Below, piece after piece: positions 42,656-50,705 of a stretch of DNA of 64,000 nt. The notes under the pieces are model-generated. The model ran no database searches, was not told the DNA's origin, and was given only the letters and a program-made list of their open reading frames with translations. A program made the position numbers and the translations under genes. This DNA comes from Euzebya sp. GTDB lineage: Bacteria; Actinomycetota; Nitriliruptoria; Euzebyales; Euzebyaceae. Every line of letters starts with the position of its first letter. Positions within the stretch are counted from its first letter, which is position 1. The stretch lies in contig NZ_CAXQBR010000006.1 in assembly GCF_964222135.1 (NCBI RefSeq), positions 32,786-96,785 on the forward strand. Reading direction: 5' to 3'.

Positions 42656-44928
42656 GTACCGGGCTCCTGGATCCCCACGGGATCGGTTGCTGGCGGAGGT
42701 CCTGCGGTCTGGCTGATCGTGCCGCCGACCGCGAGCGGCGGGTTCGGGACCGGCGGCAGCTCGTCGGCCCGCTCGATGCGGACCGACGACCCCTTGAAGG
42801 CGGGGATCCAGCTCAGCGGGTCGAACCGGGCGATGGTCAGCTGGTTCGCCCCCATGGGCTTGGCCCAGTGGTAGGGCATGAAGACCGTGTCGGGCCGGAC
42901 CGTGGTCACGACGCGGGCGGGCACCACGACCGTCGCGCGCCGGCTGGTCAGGCGGACCGGATCGCCATCGGACACGCCGATCGCCGCGGCGGCCTCCGGG
43001 TGGAGCTCGGCCCACGGGCTGGGGGTCTGGTCGACCAGGTAGCCCAACCGCCGGGTCTGGTTCCCCGACAGGTAGTGGGCCACGGTCCGGCCGGTGGTGA
43101 AGCGGTAGGGGTACTCCTCGTCCGGCTCCTCCACCGGTGGTTCGAACTCGACGACGTTGAACCGCGCCCGCCCGTCGTCGAAGTAGAAGCGCCGGTCGGT
43201 GAACATCCGCGGGGTGCCGGGGTGGTCGGTCGTCGGGCAGGGCCAGGCGATCGGCCCCTCGGACTCGATCCGCTCGTAGGTGATGCCGGCGTAGTCGGCC
43301 TTACCGCCCGCCGAGGCGCGCCGCAGCTCCTCGAAGACCTCCCCCGGGCCCGACCAGTCGAAGTACTGCCCCCGGCCCAGGCGTCTGGCGAGCTCGGACA
43401 GGATCCAGATGTCGGTCCGCGCCTCCCCCGGCGGGTCGGTCGCCTTGTTGATCTTGCAGACCAGCGCGTCGGAGCTCGCCACCACGCCCTCGGACTCAGC
43501 CCACGCCGAGCCCGGCAGCACCACGTCGGCGAGCAGCGCGGACTCCGACGGGAAGATGTCGATGACCGTGTAGAGGTCCAGGCCGGTCAGGATCCGGCGG
43601 GTCCGGTCCTCGTCGGGCCAGGACACCATCGGGTTCGAGCAGATGTTGATGACCCCGCGGATCTCCCCGGACTCCATCAGCTCCAGCTGCTTGAAGATCG
43701 GGTCGCCCTTCTGGGGGATCTCGTCGGGCTCGACCCCCCACACCGCGGCGACGTGGGCGCGGGCCGCCGGGTCGGAGATGTCGCGCTGGCCGGGCAGCTG
43801 GTCGCACTTCTGGCCGTGCTCCCGACCGCCCTGGCCGTTGCCCTGCCCGGTGATGGTGCCGATGCCCGACCCGGGCCGGCCGATGTTGCCGGTGGCGAGG
43901 ACCAGGTTGATCGCCGCCATCGCGTTGCGGGCGCCCATGACCTGGTGCTCCATGCCCCGGGCGTGGTTCAGCATGGCCTTCTCGGCCGACCCGAACAGGA
44001 CCGCCGCGCGGTGGATGTCGGCGGCCGGGACCCCGCAGATCCCCGCGGCCACGTCCGGCGTGAAGTCGGCGACCGAGGTCGCGACCTCGTCGAACCCGGT
44101 CGTGTGCGCCTCGACGAAGGCGGTGTCGACCATCCCCTCGTCGATGACGACGTGGAGCATCGCCATCAGCAGCGCCCCGTCGGTCGCGGGTCGGATCGGC
44201 AGGTGCAGCTGGGCGACGCGGGCGAGGGTCGTCTCGCGCGGGTCGACCACGATCAGCGTCCCGCCGCGGTCCATCAGCCGCCAGTAGTGGCGGATGAAGA
44301 TCGGGAAGGTCTCGGGGACGTTGGCACCGAGGACCATCGCCACGTCGGCCTCGCCCACGTCGGCGATCGGGTTCGGCGTGCGGTCGACGCCGAAGGAGCG
44401 GTTGTTCGCGGCGCCGGCGGACACCATGCACATCCGGCCGTTGTAGTCCGCCTGCCGGGTCTGCAGCGCCAGCCGGGCGAACTTGCCCAGCACGTAGGTC
44501 TTCTCCGTCGTCATCGACGCGCCGCCGTAGGTGGCGACCGCGTCGTTCCCGTGGGCCTCCTGGATCCGGCGGATGCCGGACACGACCCGGTCGAGGGCTT
44601 CGTCCCAGGTCGCGCGCCGCAGCCCGTCCGCGTCGCGGACCATCGGGTACGTCAGCCGCTCGGGGTGGCCGATCTGCTGGTACGCCGACACCCCCTTCGG
44701 GCACAGCTTCCCCCGGTTGTGGGTGTCCATCCGCGGTTCGACCCCGATGACCTGGCCGTCGGCGACGCGCAGGTGCATGCCGCACTGGACCCCGCAGAAC
44801 GAGCAGTGGGTCGACACCCACCGCTCGTCGGGGCGGTCGGTCTCCCACCCGCCGGCGGACTCGCCGCCGGACTGGTGCAGCTCGGCGACGCCTGGCGGGG
44901 TCGGCATCCGGTAGGGCTGGCGTGGCAC
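42652..44928 (-). CDS. Molybdopterin oxidoreductase, NapA/NasA/formate-dehydrogenase type
   Basis: The 758-residue catalytic subunit binds an N-terminal [4Fe-4S] cluster with Cys42, Cys45, Cys49 (HCSFCGVQCG) and Cys76 (KLCPKG). The molybdenum ligand is predicted as Cys167 in NGRMCMVSAGAANNRSFG, as in Nap/Nas-type nitrate reductases rather than the Asp of NarG. The C-terminal domain (RLTSRRATVVVPARVVTT) binds the second pterin. No Tat signal is visible. Substrate is most likely nitrate, given NirK next door, but formate dehydrogenases share all these features. Start is GTG; ATG eight codons later is possible. Confidence 0.88.
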   Translation of the reverse strand: MPRQPYRMPTPPGVAELHQSGGESAGGWETDRPDERWVSTHCSFCGVQCGMHLRVADGQVIGVEPRMDTHNRGKLCPKGVSAYQQIGHPERLTYPMVRDADGLRRATWDEALDRVVSGIRRIQEAHGNDAVATYGGASMTTEKTYVLGKFARLALQTRQADYNGRMCMVSAGAANNRSFGVDRTPNPIADVGEADVAMVLGANVPETFPIFIRHYWRLMDRGGTLIVVDPRETTLARVAQLHLPIRPATDGALLMAMLHVVIDEGMVDTAFVEAHTTGFDEVATSVADFTPDVAAGICGVPAADIHRAAVLFGSAEKAMLNHARGMEHQVMGARNAMAAINLVLATGNIGRPGSGIGTITGQGNGQGGREHGQKCDQLPGQRDISDPAARAHVAAVWGVEPDEIPQKGDPIFKQLELMESGEIRGVINICSNPMVSWPDEDRTRRILTGLDLYTVIDIFPSESALLADVVLPGSAWAESEGVVASSDALVCKINKATDPPGEARTDIWILSELARRLGRGQYFDWSGPGEVFEELRRASAGGKADYAGITYERIESEGPIAWPCPTTDHPGTPRMFTDRRFYFDDGRARFNVVEFEPPVEEPDEEYPYRFTTGRTVAHYLSGNQTRRLGYLVDQTPSPWAELHPEAAAAIGVSDGDPVRLTSRRATVVVPARVVTTVRPDTVFMPYHWAKPMGANQLTIARFDPLSWIPAFKGSSVRIERADELPPVPNPPLAVGGTISQTAGPPPATDPVGIQEPGT

Positions 44929-44973
44929 GCAGGGGGCCTCTCGGTCGGGGGTGGCGGTCGGGTGGTCGCGGCG

Positions 44974-46128
44974 TCAGCGCTCCTCGGCGGAGGCCTCTCC
45001 CACGAGGGCGGTGGCGAAGCTGGGGCCGTTCGCGGCGAAGTAGGACTGCCCGCGGGCGACCCGCTTGCAGCGGGGGCAGAGCTCGATGACGTGCTGCGGC
45101 ATGCCCTCGGCGGCGGGCAGGTCGTAGCGCTGGCCGAGGTCCTCGAGGGTGGCGCGCAGGTCGGTCACGAACAGCTCGGCGGCGAGGCGCTCGCCGCAGC
45201 GGGCGCACGCTCGCGGCGGCTCCTGCGCGCCGAGCTCGGTGTACATCTGGATCCCGACCGAGGCGGGCCGCTGGAGCACGTGGAAGAACTTCCCGAACGG
45301 GATGAACACCAGGCTCAGCACGACGGCCGCCATGTGGATGATCACCAGGAAGCCGTAGTACGCGCCGTCGAAGAAGCTGGTCGACACGGTCAGCAGCAGC
45401 CCGGTGACGGAGATGACCAGCAGGGCGATCAGGGGCGCCATGTCGTAGCCGAGCGACTGCCCCGTGATCGCGGCGCGGTCGCGGAAGCGCCGCCACAGGA
45501 AGATGGCGCACCCGATGATCACCAGCACCGCGGTGTAGACGAGGGCGCGGAACATCGACCAGCCGATGAACGAGCTGGTGTCGAAGGTGATCGTCGGGAA
45601 GCCGAAGACCCACATCCGGTACATCTCGGTGGTGCCCGGCTCGAGGTGGAAGACCAGCCACCCGAACACCAGCGGGAAGGTGATGAGGGTCGCGCCGATC
45701 ACGCCCCAGAACAGGCACTGGTGGCCGATCCACCGGTCCAGGCCGCGCCGGCGGATGAAGCCCTGGGTCAGCAGCTGGCCGACGATCGCCCGGGGCAGCA
45801 GGCTCGGCAGCCGGCGGAAGTTCGACCATGACGCGAACTGCTGCCAGCCGCGGCGCCAGTAGCGGCCGGTCGAGGGCATCCGCAGCCAGCGCGCGTAGCG
45901 GGCCACCACGGCGAAGGTCAGCGCGACGATGGCGACCGCGTAGCCGATCAGCGCCGAGTCGAAGGTCGTCAGGGCTCGCGAGCCCGCGTAGATCACCGCG
46001 ATGAGGACGGCCGCCGCGACCCCTCCGACGAGGGTCTCGCGCAACCCGAGCAGGTCGGGGGGCGGCACCTGCGCGGGCACGCGCAGGTGCGGTCGTGCGG
46101 GTGGGGCGTCCTCGCGTGGGGTCGGCAT
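44974..46128 (-). CDS. Polytopic membrane electron-transfer subunit with C-terminal CxxC pairs
   Basis: The 384-residue protein has about six hydrophobic helices with scattered His (for example IGHQCLFWGVIGATLITFPLV and YYGFLVIIHMAAVVLSLVFIP), like NarI or heterodisulfide-reductase membrane cytochrome b subunits. The C-terminus adds a soluble part with ACARCGERL and LCPRCKRV, four Cys that could hold zinc or a cluster. I use the ATG at 46128; earlier starts are in non-conserved sequence. It heads the minus-strand molybdoenzyme operon and is divergent from nirK. Confidence 0.75.
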   Translation of the reverse strand: MPTPREDAPPARPHLRVPAQVPPPDLLGLRETLVGGVAAAVLIAVIYAGSRALTTFDSALIGYAVAIVALTFAVVARYARWLRMPSTGRYWRRGWQQFASWSNFRRLPSLLPRAIVGQLLTQGFIRRRGLDRWIGHQCLFWGVIGATLITFPLVFGWLVFHLEPGTTEMYRMWVFGFPTITFDTSSFIGWSMFRALVYTAVLVIIGCAIFLWRRFRDRAAITGQSLGYDMAPLIALLVISVTGLLLTVSTSFFDGAYYGFLVIIHMAAVVLSLVFIPFGKFFHVLQRPASVGIQMYTELGAQEPPRACARCGERLAAELFVTDLRATLEDLGQRYDLPAAEGMPQHVIELCPRCKRVARGQSYFAANGPSFATALVGEASAEER

Positions 46129-46303
46129 CGCTCTGGCTCGGTGGCGGTCCGTTCGCCGGCCGATCCAACCAACCCATCGGCCTGGCTGCAACCCACATGC
46201 CCCCTTTGGGAGTCGTGCCAAACGCCGGTCGCGGGCCGCGCGACCTGGGACCAGGGTCCCGGCGGACCCGGGACCTCCGGCCCGTGCCACCCCAGCCGAC
46301 AGA

Positions 46304-46326
46304 TCTCATAGTCGTGAACTACGAGA
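46304..46326. promoter_or_regulatory. Dyad upstream of nirK
   Basis: TCTCATAGT-N5-ACTACGAGA, complementary at 8 of 9 positions, 65 bp before the nirK start in the 263-bp divergent region 46129-46391. It could bind an NO- or nitrite-responsive regulator. A GC-rich hairpin-like stretch with GGGTCCCGG lies at about 46250-46275; otherwise the gap shows nothing. Confidence 0.5.
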
Positions 46327-46391
46327 CTCGATGATCGCGGCGGGACGCCGCAGGAGCCGAGCCGCCACCGCCACCGAGAGGAACTCCTGAC

Positions 46392-47987
46392 ATGTCGTCG
46401 CTCACCCGCCCCACCGAGGCGCCTGCGGCCCCGGCCCCCGAGGCCGGCCGAGCCGTCGATCCCCGCTGGTCCCGTCGCCTGGCCATCGGCCTGCCGGCGG
46501 TGATCCTGCTGCTCGTGCTCGTCGTCGCCAACCAGACCGGCACCGTGCTGATCGCCCGCGACCTGCGGGCGGACTACGAGGGCCTCGCCGGTGACGCCGA
46601 AGCCGCCGTGGCCGACGCCGCGGCGTCGCTCCGCGCCACCCAGCCCGCTCCCGCGGCCGCGAGCGCCGCGCCCGCTGCCGCCCCCGTGCCCGAGCGCCCT
46701 GCCACCGTCGAGCAGGTCGAGATCGCCCTCACCCTGAGCGAGTTCGCGATCGACGCCGACGTCACCGAGGTGCCGCCCTACGCCGAGGTCACCTTCACCG
46801 TGACCAACGACGGCGTGATGGAGCACGACGCGGTCATCGAGGGCCTCGACGGCACCGAGATGCTCGGCGCCGGCGAGACCGGGACGTTCACCGTCGAGGC
46901 GCCGGCCAGCGGCGAGCTCGAGATCATCTGCACCGTGCCGGGCCACGCCGCAGCCGGCATGGCCACGACGATCGGGATCGCGGGCGGCGAGGGTGGCGAC
47001 GAGGTCGCCGCCGCGCCGGCCGACGGCGCAATGGATGACGCCGCCATGGGCACCGCGGTCGACTACGCGACCCCCGACAACGCCGACGCCTACACCGGCG
47101 AGCGCCCCCCGCTCGAGGTCTACGACCCGACGGCCCCGCCGCCGGCGTCGGGGACCGTCCACGACATCGACCTCGTCATCGAGGAGCGGATCATGCAGGT
47201 GTCCGCGGACGTCTGGCAGGAGGTCTGGACCTTCGGCGGCACCGTCCCCGGCCCGACCCTGCGCGTGAACGTCGGTGACACCGTCAACATCCACCTGATC
47301 AACCCCGAGGGGTCCGGCGTCGACCACTCCGTCGACTTCCACGCGAGCCAGGTCGCCTGGAACGACGAGATGACCAACATCGCGCCGGGGGAGGAGAAGG
47401 TGTACTCCTTCGTCGCCACGCACGCCGGCGTGTGGATGTACCACTGCGGCACCGCCCCGGCCCTGCACCACATCGGCAACGGCATGTTCGGCGCGATCAT
47501 CGTCGACCCGGCCGAGCCGCTCCCCGAGGTCGACCACGAGTTCGTCTTCGTCCAGAGCGAGTGGTACACCGGCCCGCAGGGCGAGGTCGGGGACCTGGGC
47601 AAGATGTCCGAGGGTGCCCCGTCACCGGACCACGTGGTGTTCAACGGCACCGCCGGCCAGTACGCCGACCACCCGATCGAGGTGGGCGTCGGCGAGCGGG
47701 TCCGGGCCTACGTCCTGAACGCCGGACCGAACGTCGACTCCTCCTTCCACATCGTCGGCACGATCTTCGACAGCGTGATGAAGGAGGGCGTCTTCCTCGA
47801 CGCCAGCAGCGAGTGGGGCAGCCAGGCGATCGACCTGGCCCCGGCCCAGGGCGGCTACGCCGAGTTCGAGCTGGCCGAGGACGGGCTGTACCCGATGGTC
47901 ACCCACGCCTTCAACTTCCCCGGCCGCGGCGCCCTGGGCCTGTTCCAGGCCGGCGACGGGGGGGAGCCGGTCAGCGGGGGGCACTGA
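46392..47987 (+). CDS. nirK: Copper nitrite reductase with extra N-terminal cupredoxin domain
   Basis: The 531-residue protein has a membrane anchor near residues 30-55 (LAIGLPAVILLLVLVVANQ), an Ala/Pro linker, then a plastocyanin-like domain (MEHDAVIEG, IICTVPGHAAAGM with type I Cu ligands). The NirK core follows: HSVDFHASQ, VWMYHCGTAPALHHIGNGM (type I and II ligands), FHIVGTIFD and MVTHAFNFPG supply the remaining type II His positions. It reduces nitrite to NO outside the membrane, with internal electron delivery from the fused cupredoxin. AGGAACTCC precedes the ATG. It overlaps the convergent PucR-type gene by 17 bp. Confidence 0.93.
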   Translation: MSSLTRPTEAPAAPAPEAGRAVDPRWSRRLAIGLPAVILLLVLVVANQTGTVLIARDLRADYEGLAGDAEAAVADAAASLRATQPAPAAASAAPAAAPVPERPATVEQVEIALTLSEFAIDADVTEVPPYAEVTFTVTNDGVMEHDAVIEGLDGTEMLGAGETGTFTVEAPASGELEIICTVPGHAAAGMATTIGIAGGEGGDEVAAAPADGAMDDAAMGTAVDYATPDNADAYTGERPPLEVYDPTAPPPASGTVHDIDLVIEERIMQVSADVWQEVWTFGGTVPGPTLRVNVGDTVNIHLINPEGSGVDHSVDFHASQVAWNDEMTNIAPGEEKVYSFVATHAGVWMYHCGTAPALHHIGNGMFGAIIVDPAEPLPEVDHEFVFVQSEWYTGPQGEVGDLGKMSEGAPSPDHVVFNGTAGQYADHPIEVGVGERVRAYVLNAGPNVDSSFHIVGTIFDSVMKEGVFLDASSEWGSQAIDLAPAQGGYAEFELAEDGLYPMVTHAFNFPGRGALGLFQAGDGGEPVSGGH

Positions 47988-49146
47988 CCACCAGCTCGAG
48001 GGCCTGGGTGGCCAGCGAGACCTCGACGAGGTCGACGGGGTCGCCCAGGTCCCGACCGGTCAGCTCCTGGAGTCGGCGCAACCGGTTGAAGACCGTGTTC
48101 CGGTGGCAGTAGAGGACGGCGGCGGTGCGCTCTGCATCGCCGCCGTTCGCGTACCAGGCCCGCAGGGTCGCCAGCAGGTCGGCGTGCCCGATGCGCCAGG
48201 TGTCCGGGTCACCCAGGACGACCTCGACCAACCGCCGTGCGACGTCCGGGCTGCGCAGCACCAGGGCCTGGGGCAGCACCTCGGCCAGGGTGACCGGCCG
48301 TCCGCGGTCGGCGGGTCCGGCGGCGCGCAGGGCGAGGACGGCGAGCTCGAGGGCGGAGGGCACGTCGGTCACGTCGTCGATGCCCGGTTCGAGGGCCACC
48401 TGCGTCGGCGCTTCGACGTCGGCGGGGAGGCCGGCACCCGCGATCACGCCGACCGTCACGTCGCCGCGCACCTGCCACGCCGACCGCGTCCCGCGGGCCC
48501 GGAGGGCGGTCTCGAGCGCCGCGCGGGCGCCACGCGGCAGCGTCGCGTGGGCGACGGCGGTCAGCGCCCCCTCGCCCATCCCGAGCGCGACCGCGGCGCG
48601 GCGGGCGGCCCCGCGGTCGCCGTCCCCACCGGCCAGCAGCGTCGAGACCGCCGCGGCGCGACGGGCCTCGTGCTCGCGGCTGACCCGCTCGAGGCTGGCC
48701 TTGTAGGCCTCCGCCACCATCGCCGACTGCAGGTCGACCACCTCCCACACGTCGGTCGCCGCCTCGAGCAGCGCGTCGCGACGCGAGGGGTCCTCGCCGC
48801 AGGCCGCGATCAGCTCGTGCCACACCGCCTGGGCGGCCAACCGGTAGAGGTGCAGCAGCGACTCGAGCGGGACCTCCATCTCGGCGTTCCGACGACCGGT
48901 GCGCTGGTGCGGACCCGGGTCGAGGGCCGCCCCGCCGGTCACGAGGGCCCCCAGCAGGGCGTCGAGGTTCTCGTGGCAGGCCGTCAGCCGCTCGGCGGCG
49001 TCGAACCGCTCGGCGTACACCGGCTCCGCGGCCACCATGCGCTCCGCGAACCGGGCGGCCAGCTCGTCCAACCGCCCCCGCGCGCGTCCGGCCAGCTCCC
49101 CCACCACCGCGCGGGGCTCCGGGCCAGCCTCGTTGTGCTGTGACAC
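47971..49146 (-). CDS. PucR/CdaR-type transcriptional regulator
   Basis: The 391-residue protein ends in the PucR C-terminal HTH: LLATLRAWYANGGDAERTAA then VLYCHRNTVFNRLRRLQELTGRDL. The N-terminal half is helical (ELAARFAERMVAAEPVYAERF) with a GGDEF-like remnant in the middle. The GTG at 49146 is six bases after TACGGT on the minus strand, suggesting a leaderless message. A perfect dyad covers this start. It is divergent from the binding-protein gene at 49241 and probably controls it and itself. Confidence 0.82.
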   Translation of the reverse strand: MSQHNEAGPEPRAVVGELAGRARGRLDELAARFAERMVAAEPVYAERFDAAERLTACHENLDALLGALVTGGAALDPGPHQRTGRRNAEMEVPLESLLHLYRLAAQAVWHELIAACGEDPSRRDALLEAATDVWEVVDLQSAMVAEAYKASLERVSREHEARRAAAVSTLLAGGDGDRGAARRAAVALGMGEGALTAVAHATLPRGARAALETALRARGTRSAWQVRGDVTVGVIAGAGLPADVEAPTQVALEPGIDDVTDVPSALELAVLALRAAGPADRGRPVTLAEVLPQALVLRSPDVARRLVEVVLGDPDTWRIGHADLLATLRAWYANGGDAERTAAVLYCHRNTVFNRLRRLQELTGRDLGDPVDLVEVSLATQALELVVSAPR

Positions 49147-49150
49147 AACG
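49131..49150. promoter_or_regulatory. Operator over the start of the PucR-type gene
   Basis: CGTTGTG-N6-CACAACG, 7-bp perfect arms, covers the regulator's GTG start codon (49146-49144). Autoregulation by blocking the transcription start or initiation region is likely. Confidence 0.55.
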
Positions 49151-49240
49151 AGACCGTAGCGGATCTGGGCTGCAGACCCTCGACGCCGCCATCGGCGGCT
49201 CCCTACGCTCCCCGGCACGAGCCGATCGAGAGGGAGAGCC

Positions 49241-50674
49241 GTGCCGAAGACCCTGATCCGCCTGGTGGCCCTGCTGGGCGCCCTGCTGCTGACCCTGACC
49301 GCCTGCCGGTCCGACGACGGCGACAGCACCGCCGAGACGACCGACGACGCGGCTGGCGCCGAGGTCGCCGAGGAGGCCGCCACCGACGAGGCGGAGGAGG
49401 AGGCCGAGCCCACCGAGGCCACCGACGCCGCGGACGAGCCGACCGAGGCCACCGAGCCCGCGGAGGAGCCGGCGGCCGGCGGCGACGTGACGACCGACAT
49501 CGGCGTCACCGAGGAGGCGTGCCCCGACGCGGTCAACCCCGACAACGGGTGCATCTACCTCGCCAGCCTCAGCGACCTGACGGTCGGGCCCTTCGCGTCC
49601 CAGGGCCCGCAGATCGTCGAGGCCGTCAACGCGTTCTGGCAGCGGGTCAACGACGAGGGCGGCATCGCCGGCTACGACGTCAACACGACCGAGTTCACGC
49701 GCGACCACCAGTACAGCCCCGAGACCGTGACCCAGGTCTACCAGGAGATCAGCGACGAGATCCTGGCGATCACCCACCTGCTCGGCTCCCCCATGGGCAT
49801 CGCCCTCGAGCCCTTCCTCGAGGAGCAGGACGTCCTGGCCGCCCCCGGCACCTGGACCTCGGAGTGGCTGTTCAGCCCCAACATCCTCGAGTCCGGGTCG
49901 ACGTACTGCATCGACGCGATGAACGCCGTCGACTACGCCCTCGAGGAGGGCGCGCAGCTCGAGCGCGTCATGGCGATCCACTTCCCGGGTGACTTCGGCG
50001 ACGACGGCGCCGCCGGCATGCAGGCGGCCGCGGAGGCCAACGGCATCGAGTTCATCGACGTCCCGACCACCCCCGGTGCGGACAACCAGGCCGAGGCCCT
50101 GTCCCGCCTGGTCAACGAGGCCCCCGACATGGTGCTGATCGTCACGGGTCCGACCGAGCTGGCGACGATCGTCGGCGGCGCGGTGTCCCAGGGCTACGAG
50201 GGCGAGATCTACGCCCAGGCCCCCGGCTTCAACGAGGGCCTGCTCGAGAGCCCGGTCGCCGACGTCGTGTCCGACCGCGTGGTCTTCGGCCTCCCGTGGG
50301 GCACCCTCGCCTCCGACGCGCCCGGCACCCAGGCCTTCCTCGAGGCGATGGGCGACCAGGCCAGCACGACCGCCTTCCCCGGCTGGGTGTGGTCCTACCC
50401 GCTGCACGACGCGATGGTCGCGGCGGCCGAGTCCGGCGACCTGACCCGCGCAGGCCTCGTGGCCGCCGCCCAGGGCCTCGACAGCGTCGACTACGAGGGC
50501 ATCCTGCCCGAGGGGTCAGGCAACGTCTCGGGTGAGCCGAACGACGCCGCGGTCCGGACCACGACCTTCGCCCAGCTCGACGGTGACGCCGAGTTCCGGG
50601 TCGCCGAGCTCGCCAACGGCTACGAGGGGCCGACCGCGACGGACTACGACTTCCAGTCCGCCTGCTACAGCTGA
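49241..50674 (+). CDS. ABC-transporter substrate-binding lipoprotein (LivK-like)
   Basis: The 477-residue lipoprotein has a signal peptide with lipobox TLTAC (Cys22), an acidic Thr/Glu/Ala-rich linker of roughly 70 residues with repeated TEAT/EEA elements, then a periplasmic-binding fold of the branched-chain amino-acid type (VGPFASQGPQIVEAVNAFWQRV, INDEGGIAGYDV-like opening). Such proteins also bind aromatic acids. No permease or ATPase gene follows; the next gene is a CoA ligase, so uptake and activation of the same acid is a natural inference. Confidence 0.85.
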   Translation: MPKTLIRLVALLGALLLTLTACRSDDGDSTAETTDDAAGAEVAEEAATDEAEEEAEPTEATDAADEPTEATEPAEEPAAGGDVTTDIGVTEEACPDAVNPDNGCIYLASLSDLTVGPFASQGPQIVEAVNAFWQRVNDEGGIAGYDVNTTEFTRDHQYSPETVTQVYQEISDEILAITHLLGSPMGIALEPFLEEQDVLAAPGTWTSEWLFSPNILESGSTYCIDAMNAVDYALEEGAQLERVMAIHFPGDFGDDGAAGMQAAAEANGIEFIDVPTTPGADNQAEALSRLVNEAPDMVLIVTGPTELATIVGGAVSQGYEGEIYAQAPGFNEGLLESPVADVVSDRVVFGLPWGTLASDAPGTQAFLEAMGDQASTTAFPGWVWSYPLHDAMVAAAESGDLTRAGLVAAAQGLDSVDYEGILPEGSGNVSGEPNDAAVRTTTFAQLDGDAEFRVAELANGYEGPTATDYDFQSACYS

Positions 50675-50705
50675 GGTCGGGGGCACCGGCCCGATCCCTC
50701 CGGTC

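Noticed and set aside
42868..45831. Very long open frame on the plus strand, antisense to the molybdoenzyme genes
   Set aside because: Composition (Asp/Arg/Val/His/Gly-rich, no motifs) is that of an antisense frame in GC-rich coding DNA; the minus strand has clear cofactor motifs.
49330..49500. Low-complexity acidic repeats in the binding-protein gene as a possible repeat element
   Set aside because: They encode the Thr/Glu/Ala-rich linker common after the lipobox in actinobacterial binding proteins; the partial gene at 63601 has a similar linker.
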